The position numbers were made by a program, and so were the translations under genes. The notes beneath the pieces are model-generated. The model was not told where the DNA came from and did no database searches. It saw only the letters and a list, made by a program, of their open reading frames with translations. A stretch of 21,808 nt of DNA from a virus, in the IMG/VR virus record IMGVR_UViG_3300020465_000107, positions 1-21,808 of that record; one strand, written 5' to 3'. Shown one piece after another: positions 14,376-21,210 of this stretch (position 1 is the first letter of the stretch; the number at the start of each line of letters is the position of its first letter).

Positions 14376-14393
14376 AATTTATTTTAAAAGGCG

Positions 14394-17300
14394 TTATTGT
14401 TTTATAATTCTATTGTTTATATTTTTATTGTTATAAATAATATTTAAGTTATAAATACCACTTGGTAAATCTGTCATATTTATTTGGGTTATTTTTTCTT
14501 CATAAATAACTAAATTACCTACCATATCATATATTTTTATATCTATTTCTTTTGAAATATTTAACATATCAGTTACTGGATTTGGATAAATAAATAATTC
14601 GTCTAAATTTTCTTCTAATTCAACAGGCCATCCTAAATCACAATAATTATATAATTCAATACAATATGAATCCCATTCTCCTAAGCAACATTCATCATCA
14701 ATTGATACTACCCAAGCAAAACATTCATTAGGTAACCAATATGGTTCTCCTGGTCCTCCACTACATCCTGCATCATATAAACAACTTCCATCGTCTGTAT
14801 TTGCAATAGGATCATAATTATAAGCTGAAACATCTGTACATCCTATTAAAGTATCAATACATGCTCCTGAATCTGTGTTTGCTAAAGGATCATAATTGAT
14901 AGCTGTTTCATCCATACAACCTAATATTACTTCTATACATGAAAAATCTTCTACATTTGCATCTTGATTGTAATTAAATGCATTTGGATCTGTACATCCT
15001 TCGATTATTTCAATACATGAATCATTATCAACGTTTGCATCTGGATCATAATTTAATGCAGTTTCGTCTGTACAACCATAAACTATCAATATACAAGATC
15101 CATCATCTGTGTTTGCTTCTTCATTATAATTAACTGCTAAATTATTTGTACAACCTGTGACTATAGCTTCACATGTTCCGTTATCTGTGTTTGCATCTGG
15201 GTTCCAATTAAATGCTGTTGAATCAGTACAACCATATACATATGGAATACAGTAAAAGCTTTGATCACCAGTATTAGCGTCTTCATTATAATTTAATGCA
15301 GTACTATCTGTACAACCATAAATTATAGGTATGCATGTTCCATTATCTGTATTAGCTAAAGGATCATAATTAAATTGTGTATCATCAATACATCCATAAA
15401 TAAATGGTATACAAGATCCATTATCTGTATTTGCATTTTCATTGTAGTTAAATGCAGCTGCATCTGTACATCCGTAAATAAGAGGTATACATGATCCATC
15501 ATCTGTATTAGCAGTTGAATCGTAATTGAATGCCTCTTCATCAGTACAACCATATAAATAAGGTATACAACCGTTATTAGTATTTGCTAATTCATTATAA
15601 TTGAGAGCTGTTTCATCCATACAACCAATTACTACTGGAATGCAACTATCATCATCTGTGTTTGCGTTTAAATCATAATTAAATGCTTCAGGATTTGTAC
15701 ATCCATAAATGTAAGGAATACAACCTGAATTAGTATTTGCCGTCTCATCATAATTTAATGCAGTATCATCTGTACATCCAATAACTACAGCTTCACATGT
15801 GCCATCATCAGTGTTAGCATTGGAATTATAATTAAATGCTGTCTCATCTGTACAGCCTAATATTGGATAAACGCATCCAGAATTTGTATTAGCTTCTTCA
15901 CTATAATTAAGTGCTGTATCATCTGTACAACCAATGATTACTTCTTCACATGTTCCGTCATCTACATTTGCATTAATATTAAAATTAAAAGCTTCTGGAT
16001 TTGTACATCCATATACAAATGAAATACAACCAACATTAGTATTTGCTAGTTCATCATAATTAAATGCAGTTGGGTCTGTACATCCGTATGCAAATTCTAT
16101 ACAAGAACCATCGTCAGTATTTACGTTAATATCATAATTAAATTGAGTTGGGTCCATACAACCATAAACAAAAGGTTCACATGGATTGTTTTCATCTGCT
16201 GTATTTGCTTCTGAATTGTAATTAAATGCTGTTTCATCTAAACAACCGTATATAAATGGTTCACATAAATTATTATTTGTATTAACATCTACACCATTTA
16301 TTCCTGTTAGTGGGTTTCCTACTCCATCATTATCATAATCATTGTAAGTATATGAATTAGGATTCAAACAACCATAAACAAAAGGATAACAAGATCCATC
16401 ATCTGTATTGGCATCTGGATCATAATTAAATTGATTTGTTTGTGTACATCCTTCTATTACTGGTATACATGATTCATCATCTACATTTGCTTCTATATCA
16501 TAATTAAAGGCATCATCTTCCGTACAACCATAAACTACTTCAATACAAGAATCATTATCTGAATTAGCAGATGAATCATAATTAAATGCTAGTTCATTAG
16601 TACACCCATAAATAAATGGTTCACATAATAATCCATTAAAATCAAAATTAGCTTCTGGATTATAATTAAATGCAGTTCCATCTATACATCCTAATATATA
16701 AGGTATACATGGGTCAGAAAGATCGCCTATTGCTGTTCCGTTAACTGTTGCATTATAGTCAAAATTAAACATCATATCATCCATACAACCAAATACTGCA
16801 AATTCTTCACATGAACCATCATTATAATCTGCTTCTACTCCATACTCATTAATATAAGTGTAATACTCTGTATATGCTTCATTATTGCAACCTGGGTTAT
16901 AATAACATGAACCATCTGTTGTATTTGCTGTTGCAATATAATTAATGGCTTCTTCGTCTAAACATCCATAAATTTTTGGTATACAACTATCACCACATTT
17001 AGCTTCTGCCTTATAAATAAAACCATATTGGTTATAAGATAATATTGGATTTGTATATGGATTTGTTCCTCCATTTACTATTACTAATCCTACTGGATTT
17101 GTTATCTCAAATTTACATTGTTCTGCTGTTTGTTGTGAATTTCCAAATGAATAAAAATATGTATTTATCATTTCTGATGTATTCAAGTCTAAAACTGTAT
17201 CTAATTGCAGTTGATCTGATTCTAATGTAAATGGTCCCCACCAATTATCACCTTGTGTTACTACTAAAAATGATCCAGCCCAACCATTATCTCCCCAATC

Positions 17301-18905
17301 TTGTAATGTTAATGTATTACTGCAACTTGGTGTATATAATGTAGATGTAGCTTCTTCATCATAATTAAATGCATCTATATCTGTACAACCATAAACATTT
17401 AGAGTTAAACATGTCCCATCATCTTCTGTTGCATAAGCATCATATTCTACATAATCTGAATCTGTACAACCTAATATTATATCATCAATACATTCTTGGA
17501 CAAATATATTTTCTTGAAATATAGGACCAAAATTACCTCCACCTGTTGAAAGTGTATCACATGGAGTATATACTATCCAAGATCCATCTATACCTCCCCA
17601 TATTGAACCAGCTAAACCATCACCGTAAGTATCTGTTATACTAAATAAGACTGAAGTCCCATTATCAATACAAACTTGTTTTTCAACAATACCATAATCA
17701 GGAATATTACTATATGTTCCAGGTGTTACTAAATCTAACACAGTTCCTCCACCATCATATATTGCCCAACCTGTTTCTCCTTGGTATTGGTCTAATGTTA
17801 TTTCTACTGTTACTACTGTTTTACCTGATGAGCAAGATATATCAGTTCCATCACAAGAACCATCATCAATAGTTGCTGATGGATTATACATATTTGATGT
17901 TGGGTTTGTACAACCTGGTATATTAATACAAGAACCATCATTAACTCCTGCTTCAGGATTATAATTTAATGCATTTTCATCTGTACAACCATAAATAAAT
18001 GTACATGGATCCATATACCAATATTCACCTACTACTGCATTAACATTTAGTCCTGGTGAAAATGTTCCTAAATTTCCATCTGCTTCTGCTTCTGTATAGC
18101 ATACATAAATTAATACTGCTGGAGCATTACAATTACCTTGAACTTCTGCAACAAAATCTACGTAAAAGGTATTTTCACCTATATATAATTTATTTCCAAC
18201 TTCAAATATATCTTGATTATCATTAAAATAAAAATCAGGATCTACACCAAAATAATTTTGCCCCCATACTATAGTATTACAACTACCTCCTGGAAAAATT
18301 AGTCCTGATGGGAAGATTCCCGCTTCTGGATTATAATTAGATGCATTTTCATTTGTACATCCTTCAATATATTCACATGAACCATCATCACTAACTGCCT
18401 CTTCATCAAAATTAATTGCTATTTCATCTGTACAACCCTCAACTGGAGGTGCACAAGGAGCGATTGTAAGAGACTCAATTAAACCTAAACCATAATTACC
18501 TTCTGCATAAAATAAAGTATCTTGGCAATTATTAAAAACTAAACTCCATCCATCTTCGGGCCATGATAAACCATCACCCCAAGAATCTATTAATTCAAAA
18601 GTATAATCTCCTGAGTTTAATTCTATAAAATGATAAGCATCTGATTCACCATCATAATAGCCTTCTTCTATAGAATATATAGTATCAATAGTATTATATA
18701 AATACCATGATACTTCTTCTGCATAATTATCAAACTGAAAACTTACTTCAACCCAAGAATTATATAACGATAATGTATCTATTGTTTCTATTATAGTATC
18801 AGTAATAGGTGGTGGGGGTGGTGGGGGTGGGTAAGGGGGATCAACAATTGTGTCTTGTGAAAATATTAGTAAGGGTAATAGTAGTAATAGTAAAAACTTT
18901 TTCAT
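14394..18905 (-). CDS. Giant secreted Cys-repeat protein with T9SS sorting domain
   Basis: This 1503-residue protein is built for export. Residues 1-17 are a signal peptide (ending IFSQ), followed by a Pro-rich stretch (23-33). About residues 48-145 and 360-465 are two related beta-sandwich modules, each with a D-x-[WY]-GDGL loop; a third, weaker copy is near 530-600 (DWGDNGW). Interleaved and then in tandem are 33 Cys modules of the form GCTD ... A-x-NY ... AN-x-DDGSC; modules 7-33 are contiguous. Residues about 1436-1503 are a type A T9SS sorting domain (FIYPNPVTDMLNI; IKIYDMVGNLV; LPSGIYNL; final IIKQ), normally removed when Bacteroidota export and anchor proteins at the surface. It starts 3 bases after the holin-like gene. 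Likely roles are surface masking, adhesion or a released factor; none is shown. Confidence 0.9.
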   Translation of the reverse strand: MKKFLLLLLLPLLIFSQDTIVDPPYPPPPPPPPITDTIIETIDTLSLYNSWVEVSFQFDNYAEEVSWYLYNTIDTIYSIEEGYYDGESDAYHFIELNSGDYTFELIDSWGDGLSWPEDGWSLVFNNCQDTLFYAEGNYGLGLIESLTIAPCAPPVEGCTDEIAINFDEEAVSDDGSCEYIEGCTNENASNYNPEAGIFPSGLIFPGGSCNTIVWGQNYFGVDPDFYFNDNQDIFEVGNKLYIGENTFYVDFVAEVQGNCNAPAVLIYVCYTEAEADGNLGTFSPGLNVNAVVGEYWYMDPCTFIYGCTDENALNYNPEAGVNDGSCINIPGCTNPTSNMYNPSATIDDGSCDGTDISCSSGKTVVTVEITLDQYQGETGWAIYDGGGTVLDLVTPGTYSNIPDYGIVEKQVCIDNGTSVLFSITDTYGDGLAGSIWGGIDGSWIVYTPCDTLSTGGGNFGPIFQENIFVQECIDDIILGCTDSDYVEYDAYATEDDGTCLTLNVYGCTDIDAFNYDEEATSTLYTPSCSNTLTLQDWGDNGWAGSFLVVTQGDNWWGPFTLESDQLQLDTVLDLNTSEMINTYFYSFGNSQQTAEQCKFEITNPVGLVIVNGGTNPYTNPILSYNQYGFIYKAEAKCGDSCIPKIYGCLDEEAINYIATANTTDGSCYYNPGCNNEAYTEYYTYINEYGVEADYNDGSCEEFAVFGCMDDMMFNFDYNATVNGTAIGDLSDPCIPYILGCIDGTAFNYNPEANFDFNGLLCEPFIYGCTNELAFNYDSSANSDNDSCIEVVYGCTEDDAFNYDIEANVDDESCIPVIEGCTQTNQFNYDPDANTDDGSCYPFVYGCLNPNSYTYNDYDNDGVGNPLTGINGVDVNTNNNLCEPFIYGCLDETAFNYNSEANTADENNPCEPFVYGCMDPTQFNYDINVNTDDGSCIEFAYGCTDPTAFNYDELANTNVGCISFVYGCTNPEAFNFNINANVDDGTCEEVIIGCTDDTALNYSEEANTNSGCVYPILGCTDETAFNYNSNANTDDGTCEAVVIGCTDDTALNYDETANTNSGCIPYIYGCTNPEAFNYDLNANTDDDSCIPVVIGCMDETALNYNELANTNNGCIPYLYGCTDEEAFNYDSTANTDDGSCIPLIYGCTDAAAFNYNENANTDNGSCIPFIYGCIDDTQFNYDPLANTDNGTCIPIIYGCTDSTALNYNEDANTGDQSFYCIPYVYGCTDSTAFNWNPDANTDNGTCEAIVTGCTNNLAVNYNEEANTDDGSCILIVYGCTDETALNYDPDANVDNDSCIEIIEGCTDPNAFNYNQDANVEDFSCIEVILGCMDETAINYDPLANTDSGACIDTLIGCTDVSAYNYDPIANTDDGSCLYDAGCSGGPGEPYWLPNECFAWVVSIDDECCLGEWDSYCIELYNYCDLGWPVELEENLDELFIYPNPVTDMLNISKEIDIKIYDMVGNLVIYEEKITQINMTDLPSGIYNLNIIYNNKNINNRIIKQ
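14397..14600 (-). other. Region encoding T9SS type A C-terminal sorting domain
   Basis: Codons 1436-1503 of the giant protein encode the sorting signal. The hallmarks are YPNPV at the start, a middle IYDMVGN strand-turn, LPSGIYNL, and a basic C-terminus. In Bacteroidota this ~70-residue domain takes a cargo through the T9SS pore and is cleaved during attachment to the surface. Its presence means the phage product depends on host secretion. Confidence 0.85.
14769..16967 (-). repeat. Tandem array of 27 Cys modules (~78-bp unit)
   Basis: Codons 647-1379 hold modules 7-33 back to back, most 25-26 residues (75-78 bases) long, each starting GC and carrying a second Cys near the end. Conserved positions are the GCT(D/N) start, an A-x-N-(Y/F) core and AN-x-DDGSC. 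A few units are longer: module 8 (34 residues), 9 (33) and 14 (42). The spacing suggests one disulphide per module and acidic loops that could bind calcium; both are inferred. The repeats are in frame and diverged, so the array is coding and not a CRISPR. Confidence 0.92.
18814..18839 (+). other. Potential G-quadruplex in polyproline region
   Basis: The plus strand, which is the template for the giant gene, has four G-runs in 26 bases: 814-818, 823-827, 829-831 and 835-839 (add 18000), with loops of 4, 1 and 3 bases. This fits the usual G3+N1-7 quadruplex pattern and is striking in such AT-rich DNA. It encodes the Pro-rich stretch after the signal peptide, so selection for proline codons may be the whole explanation. 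Confidence 0.5.
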
Positions 18906-18908
18906 AAT

Positions 18909-19124
18909 TTATTTTTTTGCAAATTTTTCAACTCCAGCAATACCGAAGCATCCTAATACAACCCATACAAATGAATCGTATACAAATTCATTAATAACTA
19001 AATCCTGACCTATCCATCCTGTTGCTAAGTCAGCTATCATAATTAAACACATTATTAAAAATGCTATAAATCCAATTATAGATTTTTCATTATAATCATT
19101 ATTTTCTTTAAATATATCCCACAT
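18909..19124 (-). CDS. Two-TM holin-like membrane protein
   Basis: This 71-residue protein has two hydrophobic helices, at about 17-34 (IGFIAFLIMCLIMIADLA) and 50-66 (FVWVVLGCFGIAGVEKF), with charged ends (N-terminal ENNDYNEK, C-terminal KFAKK). That is the size and shape of small class II holins, which open the inner membrane to release lytic enzymes. It lies 12 bases after an exported thioredoxin-like gene and 3 bases before the giant secreted protein, in a block where every product is membrane or exported. There is no dedicated endolysin in the window apart from the hub amidase. Holin identity is by topology only. Confidence 0.5.
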   Translation of the reverse strand: MWDIFKENNDYNEKSIIGFIAFLIMCLIMIADLATGWIGQDLVINEFVYDSFVWVVLGCFGIAGVEKFAKK

Positions 19125-19136
19125 AATTTTTTAATT

Positions 19137-19460
19137 TTAAAATTGATCCATTACTATTTCATCTATAACTTCTTGGATATCTTCTTTTGTAGCTTGCATA
19201 CTAAATGAGATATCTGCTTCGTATCTTTCTTCTTCTTCTCCATCTACTATTACTAGTATTGTAGGCACAACTGTTATTTTATGGTCTGTTGCGGCTTTAG
19301 TATTTGTTGCAATGTCAATATTTTTGACTTTACAATCTGTTAATTCTTCTACCCATTTAACATCATTAGAAGCATTCCAACTTGCATTAAAATGGATTAC
19401 TTGTATTTGCGAATATGTTATTCCTGATATAAATAGGAGTAATAATAATAATTTTTTCAT
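19137..19460 (-). CDS. Exported thioredoxin-fold protein lacking CxxC
   Basis: This 107-residue protein starts with a signal peptide (MKKLLLLLLFISGITYSQ, cleavage likely before or at Q18). The mature part follows the thioredoxin plan: strand VIHFNASW, helix, strand KVKNIDIAT, helix, then the cis-proline motif VVPTILVIVDG (P66) and a C-terminal helix. At the active-site position the sequence is W28-N-A-S-N-D, not WCxxC, so both redox cysteines are missing; the only other Cys is C43. It therefore should not act as a classical oxidoreductase and more likely binds a partner in the periplasm. It sits 6 bases after the TM-coiled-coil gene. Confidence 0.72.
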   Translation of the reverse strand: MKKLLLLLLFISGITYSQIQVIHFNASWNASNDVKWVEELTDCKVKNIDIATNTKAATDHKITVVPTILVIVDGEEEERYEADISFSMQATKEDIQEVIDEIVMDQF

Positions 19461-19466
19461 AAGTTT

Positions 19467-19757
19467 TTATTTTAATCTATCTATTTTTTCCTCAATACGT
19501 TTTAAATCTTCTTTAATTTCTTCGACGTCATCTTGAGTGTTTTGAATAGTTAATCTTATATTTTTATCCTTCATATCAAATTCCATTCTAGTTACATCTG
19601 GTGGTGGGATTTCAATTATAGGTAATTCTTTTGCTTCTGCTATGTCTGCTTGAAGTGCAAACCACATACCTACTACAGTTGCTATTAAAACTGCTATTCC
19701 TCCTAGGGTTTTTAAACTTATTTTAAAGGATGTATCTTCGTTTAATTCTTTTGCCAT
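19467..19757 (-). CDS. TM-anchored coiled-coil protein, possibly inner-membrane spanin-like
   Basis: This 96-residue protein has one TM helix at about residues 17-36 (TLGGIAVLIATVVGMWFALQ), an intermediate ELPIIEIPPPDVTR linker, and a C-terminal coiled coil (NTQDDVEEIKEDLKRIEEKI). A short cytoplasmic N-terminus, one TM and a periplasmic coiled coil match the layout of inner-membrane spanin subunits, which help fuse the two membranes at lysis. No partner lipoprotein was found; the nearby outer-membrane barrel and exported proteins are candidates for interaction. It lies 3 bases after the barrel gene. A non-lytic membrane role is equally possible. Confidence 0.5.
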   Translation of the reverse strand: MAKELNEDTSFKISLKTLGGIAVLIATVVGMWFALQADIAEAKELPIIEIPPPDVTRMEFDMKDKNIRLTIQNTQDDVEEIKEDLKRIEEKIDRLK

Positions 19758-19760
19758 TTT

Positions 19761-20822
19761 TTAAAATATTTTGTAATTAATTCCGAATGAGAAATTATGC
19801 CATTCTCTATTCCAATATTTATTGTATTTACCTTCTATAAATATACCTAAATTTTTATTAAACCAATAACCAAAAATTAATCCCCCAGAATAATCTATCC
19901 ATTGACCTCCTTGAAAATTTTGATATGAATATTCATTATCATCTAACCAATGTAGGGGTAAAATATTTCCCCATGCATGTAACCAAAAATCTTTTTTATA
20001 GCTATAATAATCAAACCCTGCTATTAATGAATGGTTCCATACATTAGGTAGTTTATTTTTTTCATTTATTACATATTCATCTAATACTTGTGGTATGATA
20101 ACTTCTTCCCATACTTCATTTGAATTTGCAACTATATTCCCATTTGGGTCTGTGTATATTTCATTAAAAGGATCTATTTCGTATCCTTCTTGTAACGCTA
20201 AATATGTGTAATGTAAATTACCATTTTCTAATACCCATTCATCTAATGGATTAAAACCATAAGGTTCTGAAATTCTTTGTGCTACTCCTATACTGAACGA
20301 TAATTTTTTATTGACTTTTTGTCTGAATCTTTGTGATCCTTCAAAATATTCTATATCAGCAAATCCATCTTTTAAATATTCTGTTTTAACCATCCATTTA
20401 TCTGCAACATATCTTAAAAAATGGTGTTGATCAAAAAATGTTAGGCCTTGTTGTCTTTTATATTCTCCTTGAAATAAAAATTCAAATCCAGAAACTTTAC
20501 CTATTGTTGCAGCGTCACTAAATGAATTTTCTGTTCCTTTTTTAAATGCTTCTTTAGGTAAATATCCAAATCTTGCAATTTTTCTTACTCCAAATATTAT
20601 AGAATAATCAAAAGGAGTTTCTATAACACTTTGATTTAAAGTACCTGTTGTTATAGAATATGTATCATCATCAGCTAAAGAGGTTCCTCCATTTACTCCT
20701 CCATAAAATGTAGAAAATTTAGTAAATTTTTTAAATTCTTTTTTTAAATCGAATGATTTTTTATCAGTTTGACCAAACATAAGAAAAGGAATGACCAATA
20801 GCGAAACTAATAGTTTTTTCAT
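19761..20822 (-). CDS. Phage-encoded outer-membrane beta-barrel-like protein
   Basis: This 353-residue protein has a signal peptide (MKKLLVSLLVIPFLMFGQ, ending FGQ) and then a beta-rich mature part with alternating aromatic/polar strands: FSTFYGGVNGG, FDYSIIFGVRK, KLSFSIGVAQR, HSLIAGFDYYSY, YSGGLIFGYWF, LGIFIEGKYNKYW and HNFSFGINYKIF. The final residue is Phe, the usual end of outer-membrane barrels recognised by the Bam machinery. One central stretch (about 200-250, acidic) could be an external loop. It is the first gene after the tmRNA terminator and a promoter-like box. Phages sometimes express surface proteins to block superinfection; that role is inferred. It is unlikely to be a virion protein because it carries a signal peptide. 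Confidence 0.68.
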   Translation of the reverse strand: MKKLLVSLLVIPFLMFGQTDKKSFDLKKEFKKFTKFSTFYGGVNGGTSLADDDTYSITTGTLNQSVIETPFDYSIIFGVRKIARFGYLPKEAFKKGTENSFSDAATIGKVSGFEFLFQGEYKRQQGLTFFDQHHFLRYVADKWMVKTEYLKDGFADIEYFEGSQRFRQKVNKKLSFSIGVAQRISEPYGFNPLDEWVLENGNLHYTYLALQEGYEIDPFNEIYTDPNGNIVANSNEVWEEVIIPQVLDEYVINEKNKLPNVWNHSLIAGFDYYSYKKDFWLHAWGNILPLHWLDDNEYSYQNFQGGQWIDYSGGLIFGYWFNKNLGIFIEGKYNKYWNREWHNFSFGINYKIF

Positions 20823-20832
20823 TATAATGTTT

Positions 20833-20848
20833 TTTTATAATAAATATA
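20833..20848 (-). promoter_or_regulatory. Promoter-like box TATATTTATTATAAAA
   Basis: This minus-strand sequence (20848-20833) lies 10 bases before the ATG at 20822 and directly behind the tmRNA terminator. It differs from the boxes at 4849 and 9409 at one position (T for A after TATATTTAT). A terminator followed by a new promoter box is what a transcription-unit boundary should look like, so this is the best-placed copy of the motif. Confidence 0.52.
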
Positions 20849-20854
20849 GGAAAG

Positions 20855-20884
20855 AAAAATAAAAAAGCAGCTCTTTCGAGCTGC
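20855..20884 (-). terminator. Intrinsic terminator of the tmRNA gene
   Basis: On the minus strand GCAGCTC-GAAA-GAGCTGC (20884-20867) forms a perfect 7-bp, GC-rich stem with a GNRA (GAAA) tetraloop closed by C-G, followed at once by TTTTTTATTTTT. This is a textbook Rho-independent terminator and the strongest hairpin in the window. It ends the permuted tmRNA transcript and may remain as its 3' hairpin. Confidence 0.93.
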
Positions 20885-21187
20885 TTCTAGGATTTTTACG
20901 ACATGATCCTTGTTTACCGTGTGGCTAGGATACCTCTTAGGCAGCCATTGCAACTGTTTGCTCAATAGTAGCAACATCCTCCTTTGCAAGAGATCTAATT
21001 GCATACATAAGAGCGAAAACAGAAGCGTTCGCCGTTTTAACCTGTTTGCCGGTTACTGCGTTGGTCTTCCTTATATCCTTACTTGCTGTCAAATCCAGTC
21101 ATCCCCATATCTTAAATATTTTTTAGTGGAGATGCCGGGAATCGAACCCGGGTCCAAACAAGCAGCTAATATAAGTACTAGCGACCA
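20867..21187 (-). ncRNA. ssrA: Circularly permuted (two-piece type) tmRNA
   Basis: tmRNA frees stalled ribosomes and tags the nascent protein. The tRNA-like halves are in reverse order. The acceptor piece comes first (21187-21127): a TpsiC arm CCGGG-UUCGAUU-CCCGG (21151-21135), then CAUCUCC and discriminator A. After a 20-base spacer (21126-21107) comes the coding piece: GGGGAUG (21106-21100), then ACUGGAUUUGACAGC, the tmRNA D-arm signature. GGGGAUG and CAUCUCC give a full 7-bp acceptor stem (one G-U). H2 also pairs across the pieces: AUAUAAG with CUUAUAU, AGCAAG with CUUGUU, and GACC with GGUC. CCA is not encoded (ACUA follows the stem). AACC/GGUU before the tag may be part of PK1. The transcript ends at the terminator. 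Mature ends are inferred. Confidence 0.92.
20937..21032 (-). other. tmRNA tag reading frame, 31 residues, ends AMAA
   Basis: Starting with GCG at 21032, the frame reads ANASVFALMY ... ATIEQTVAMAA and stops at TAA (20939-20937). An AN start and a hydrophobic/AA end are typical of degradation tags (compare E. coli ANDENYALAA). Codon GCG as resume codon is inferred because this is the frame that reaches an AA-stop end; the alternative GGC frame stops after 12 residues with a poor end. At 31 residues the tag is unusually long. Confidence 0.72.
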
Positions 21188-21199
21188 ATTATAAATATA
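21184..21199 (-). promoter_or_regulatory. Promoter-like box upstream of tmRNA
   Basis: Minus-strand TATATTTATAATTGGT (21199-21184) repeats the first 12 bases of the boxes at 4849 and 9409. A start site about 6-8 bases after the box would fall at GGTCGC (about 21187), which is the segment that can pair with GACC of the coding piece. A shared box therefore suggests that the tmRNA is expressed with the same phage gene class as the structural genes. Confidence 0.5.
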
Positions 21200-21210
21200 T
21201 AAATTATATT

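Noticed and set aside
14769-16967. A CRISPR array, because of regular ~78-bp repeats.
   Set aside because: The repeats are in frame, diverged throughout, with no invariant repeat plus variable spacer, and encode Cys modules inside a protein with signal peptide and sorting domain.
20976-20984. A perfect Shine-Dalgarno AGGAGG followed by ATG inside the tmRNA tag.
   Set aside because: There is no spacing between AGGAGG and ATG, the bases are Lys-Glu-Asp codons of the tag, and other genes here do not use Shine-Dalgarno sequences.
21127-21155. A tRNA gene, suggested by the TpsiC arm and 3' acceptor strand.
   Set aside because: No anticodon or D arm lies upstream in tRNA spacing; the matching 5' acceptor strand and D-arm signature lie downstream, as in a permuted tmRNA.
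20910-21194. Plus-strand reading frame of 94 codons, and a minus-strand frame of 60 codons at 20822-21004.
   Set aside because: Both run through the tmRNA, whose pairing, tag and terminator explain the sequence; the base composition reflects the structured RNA.
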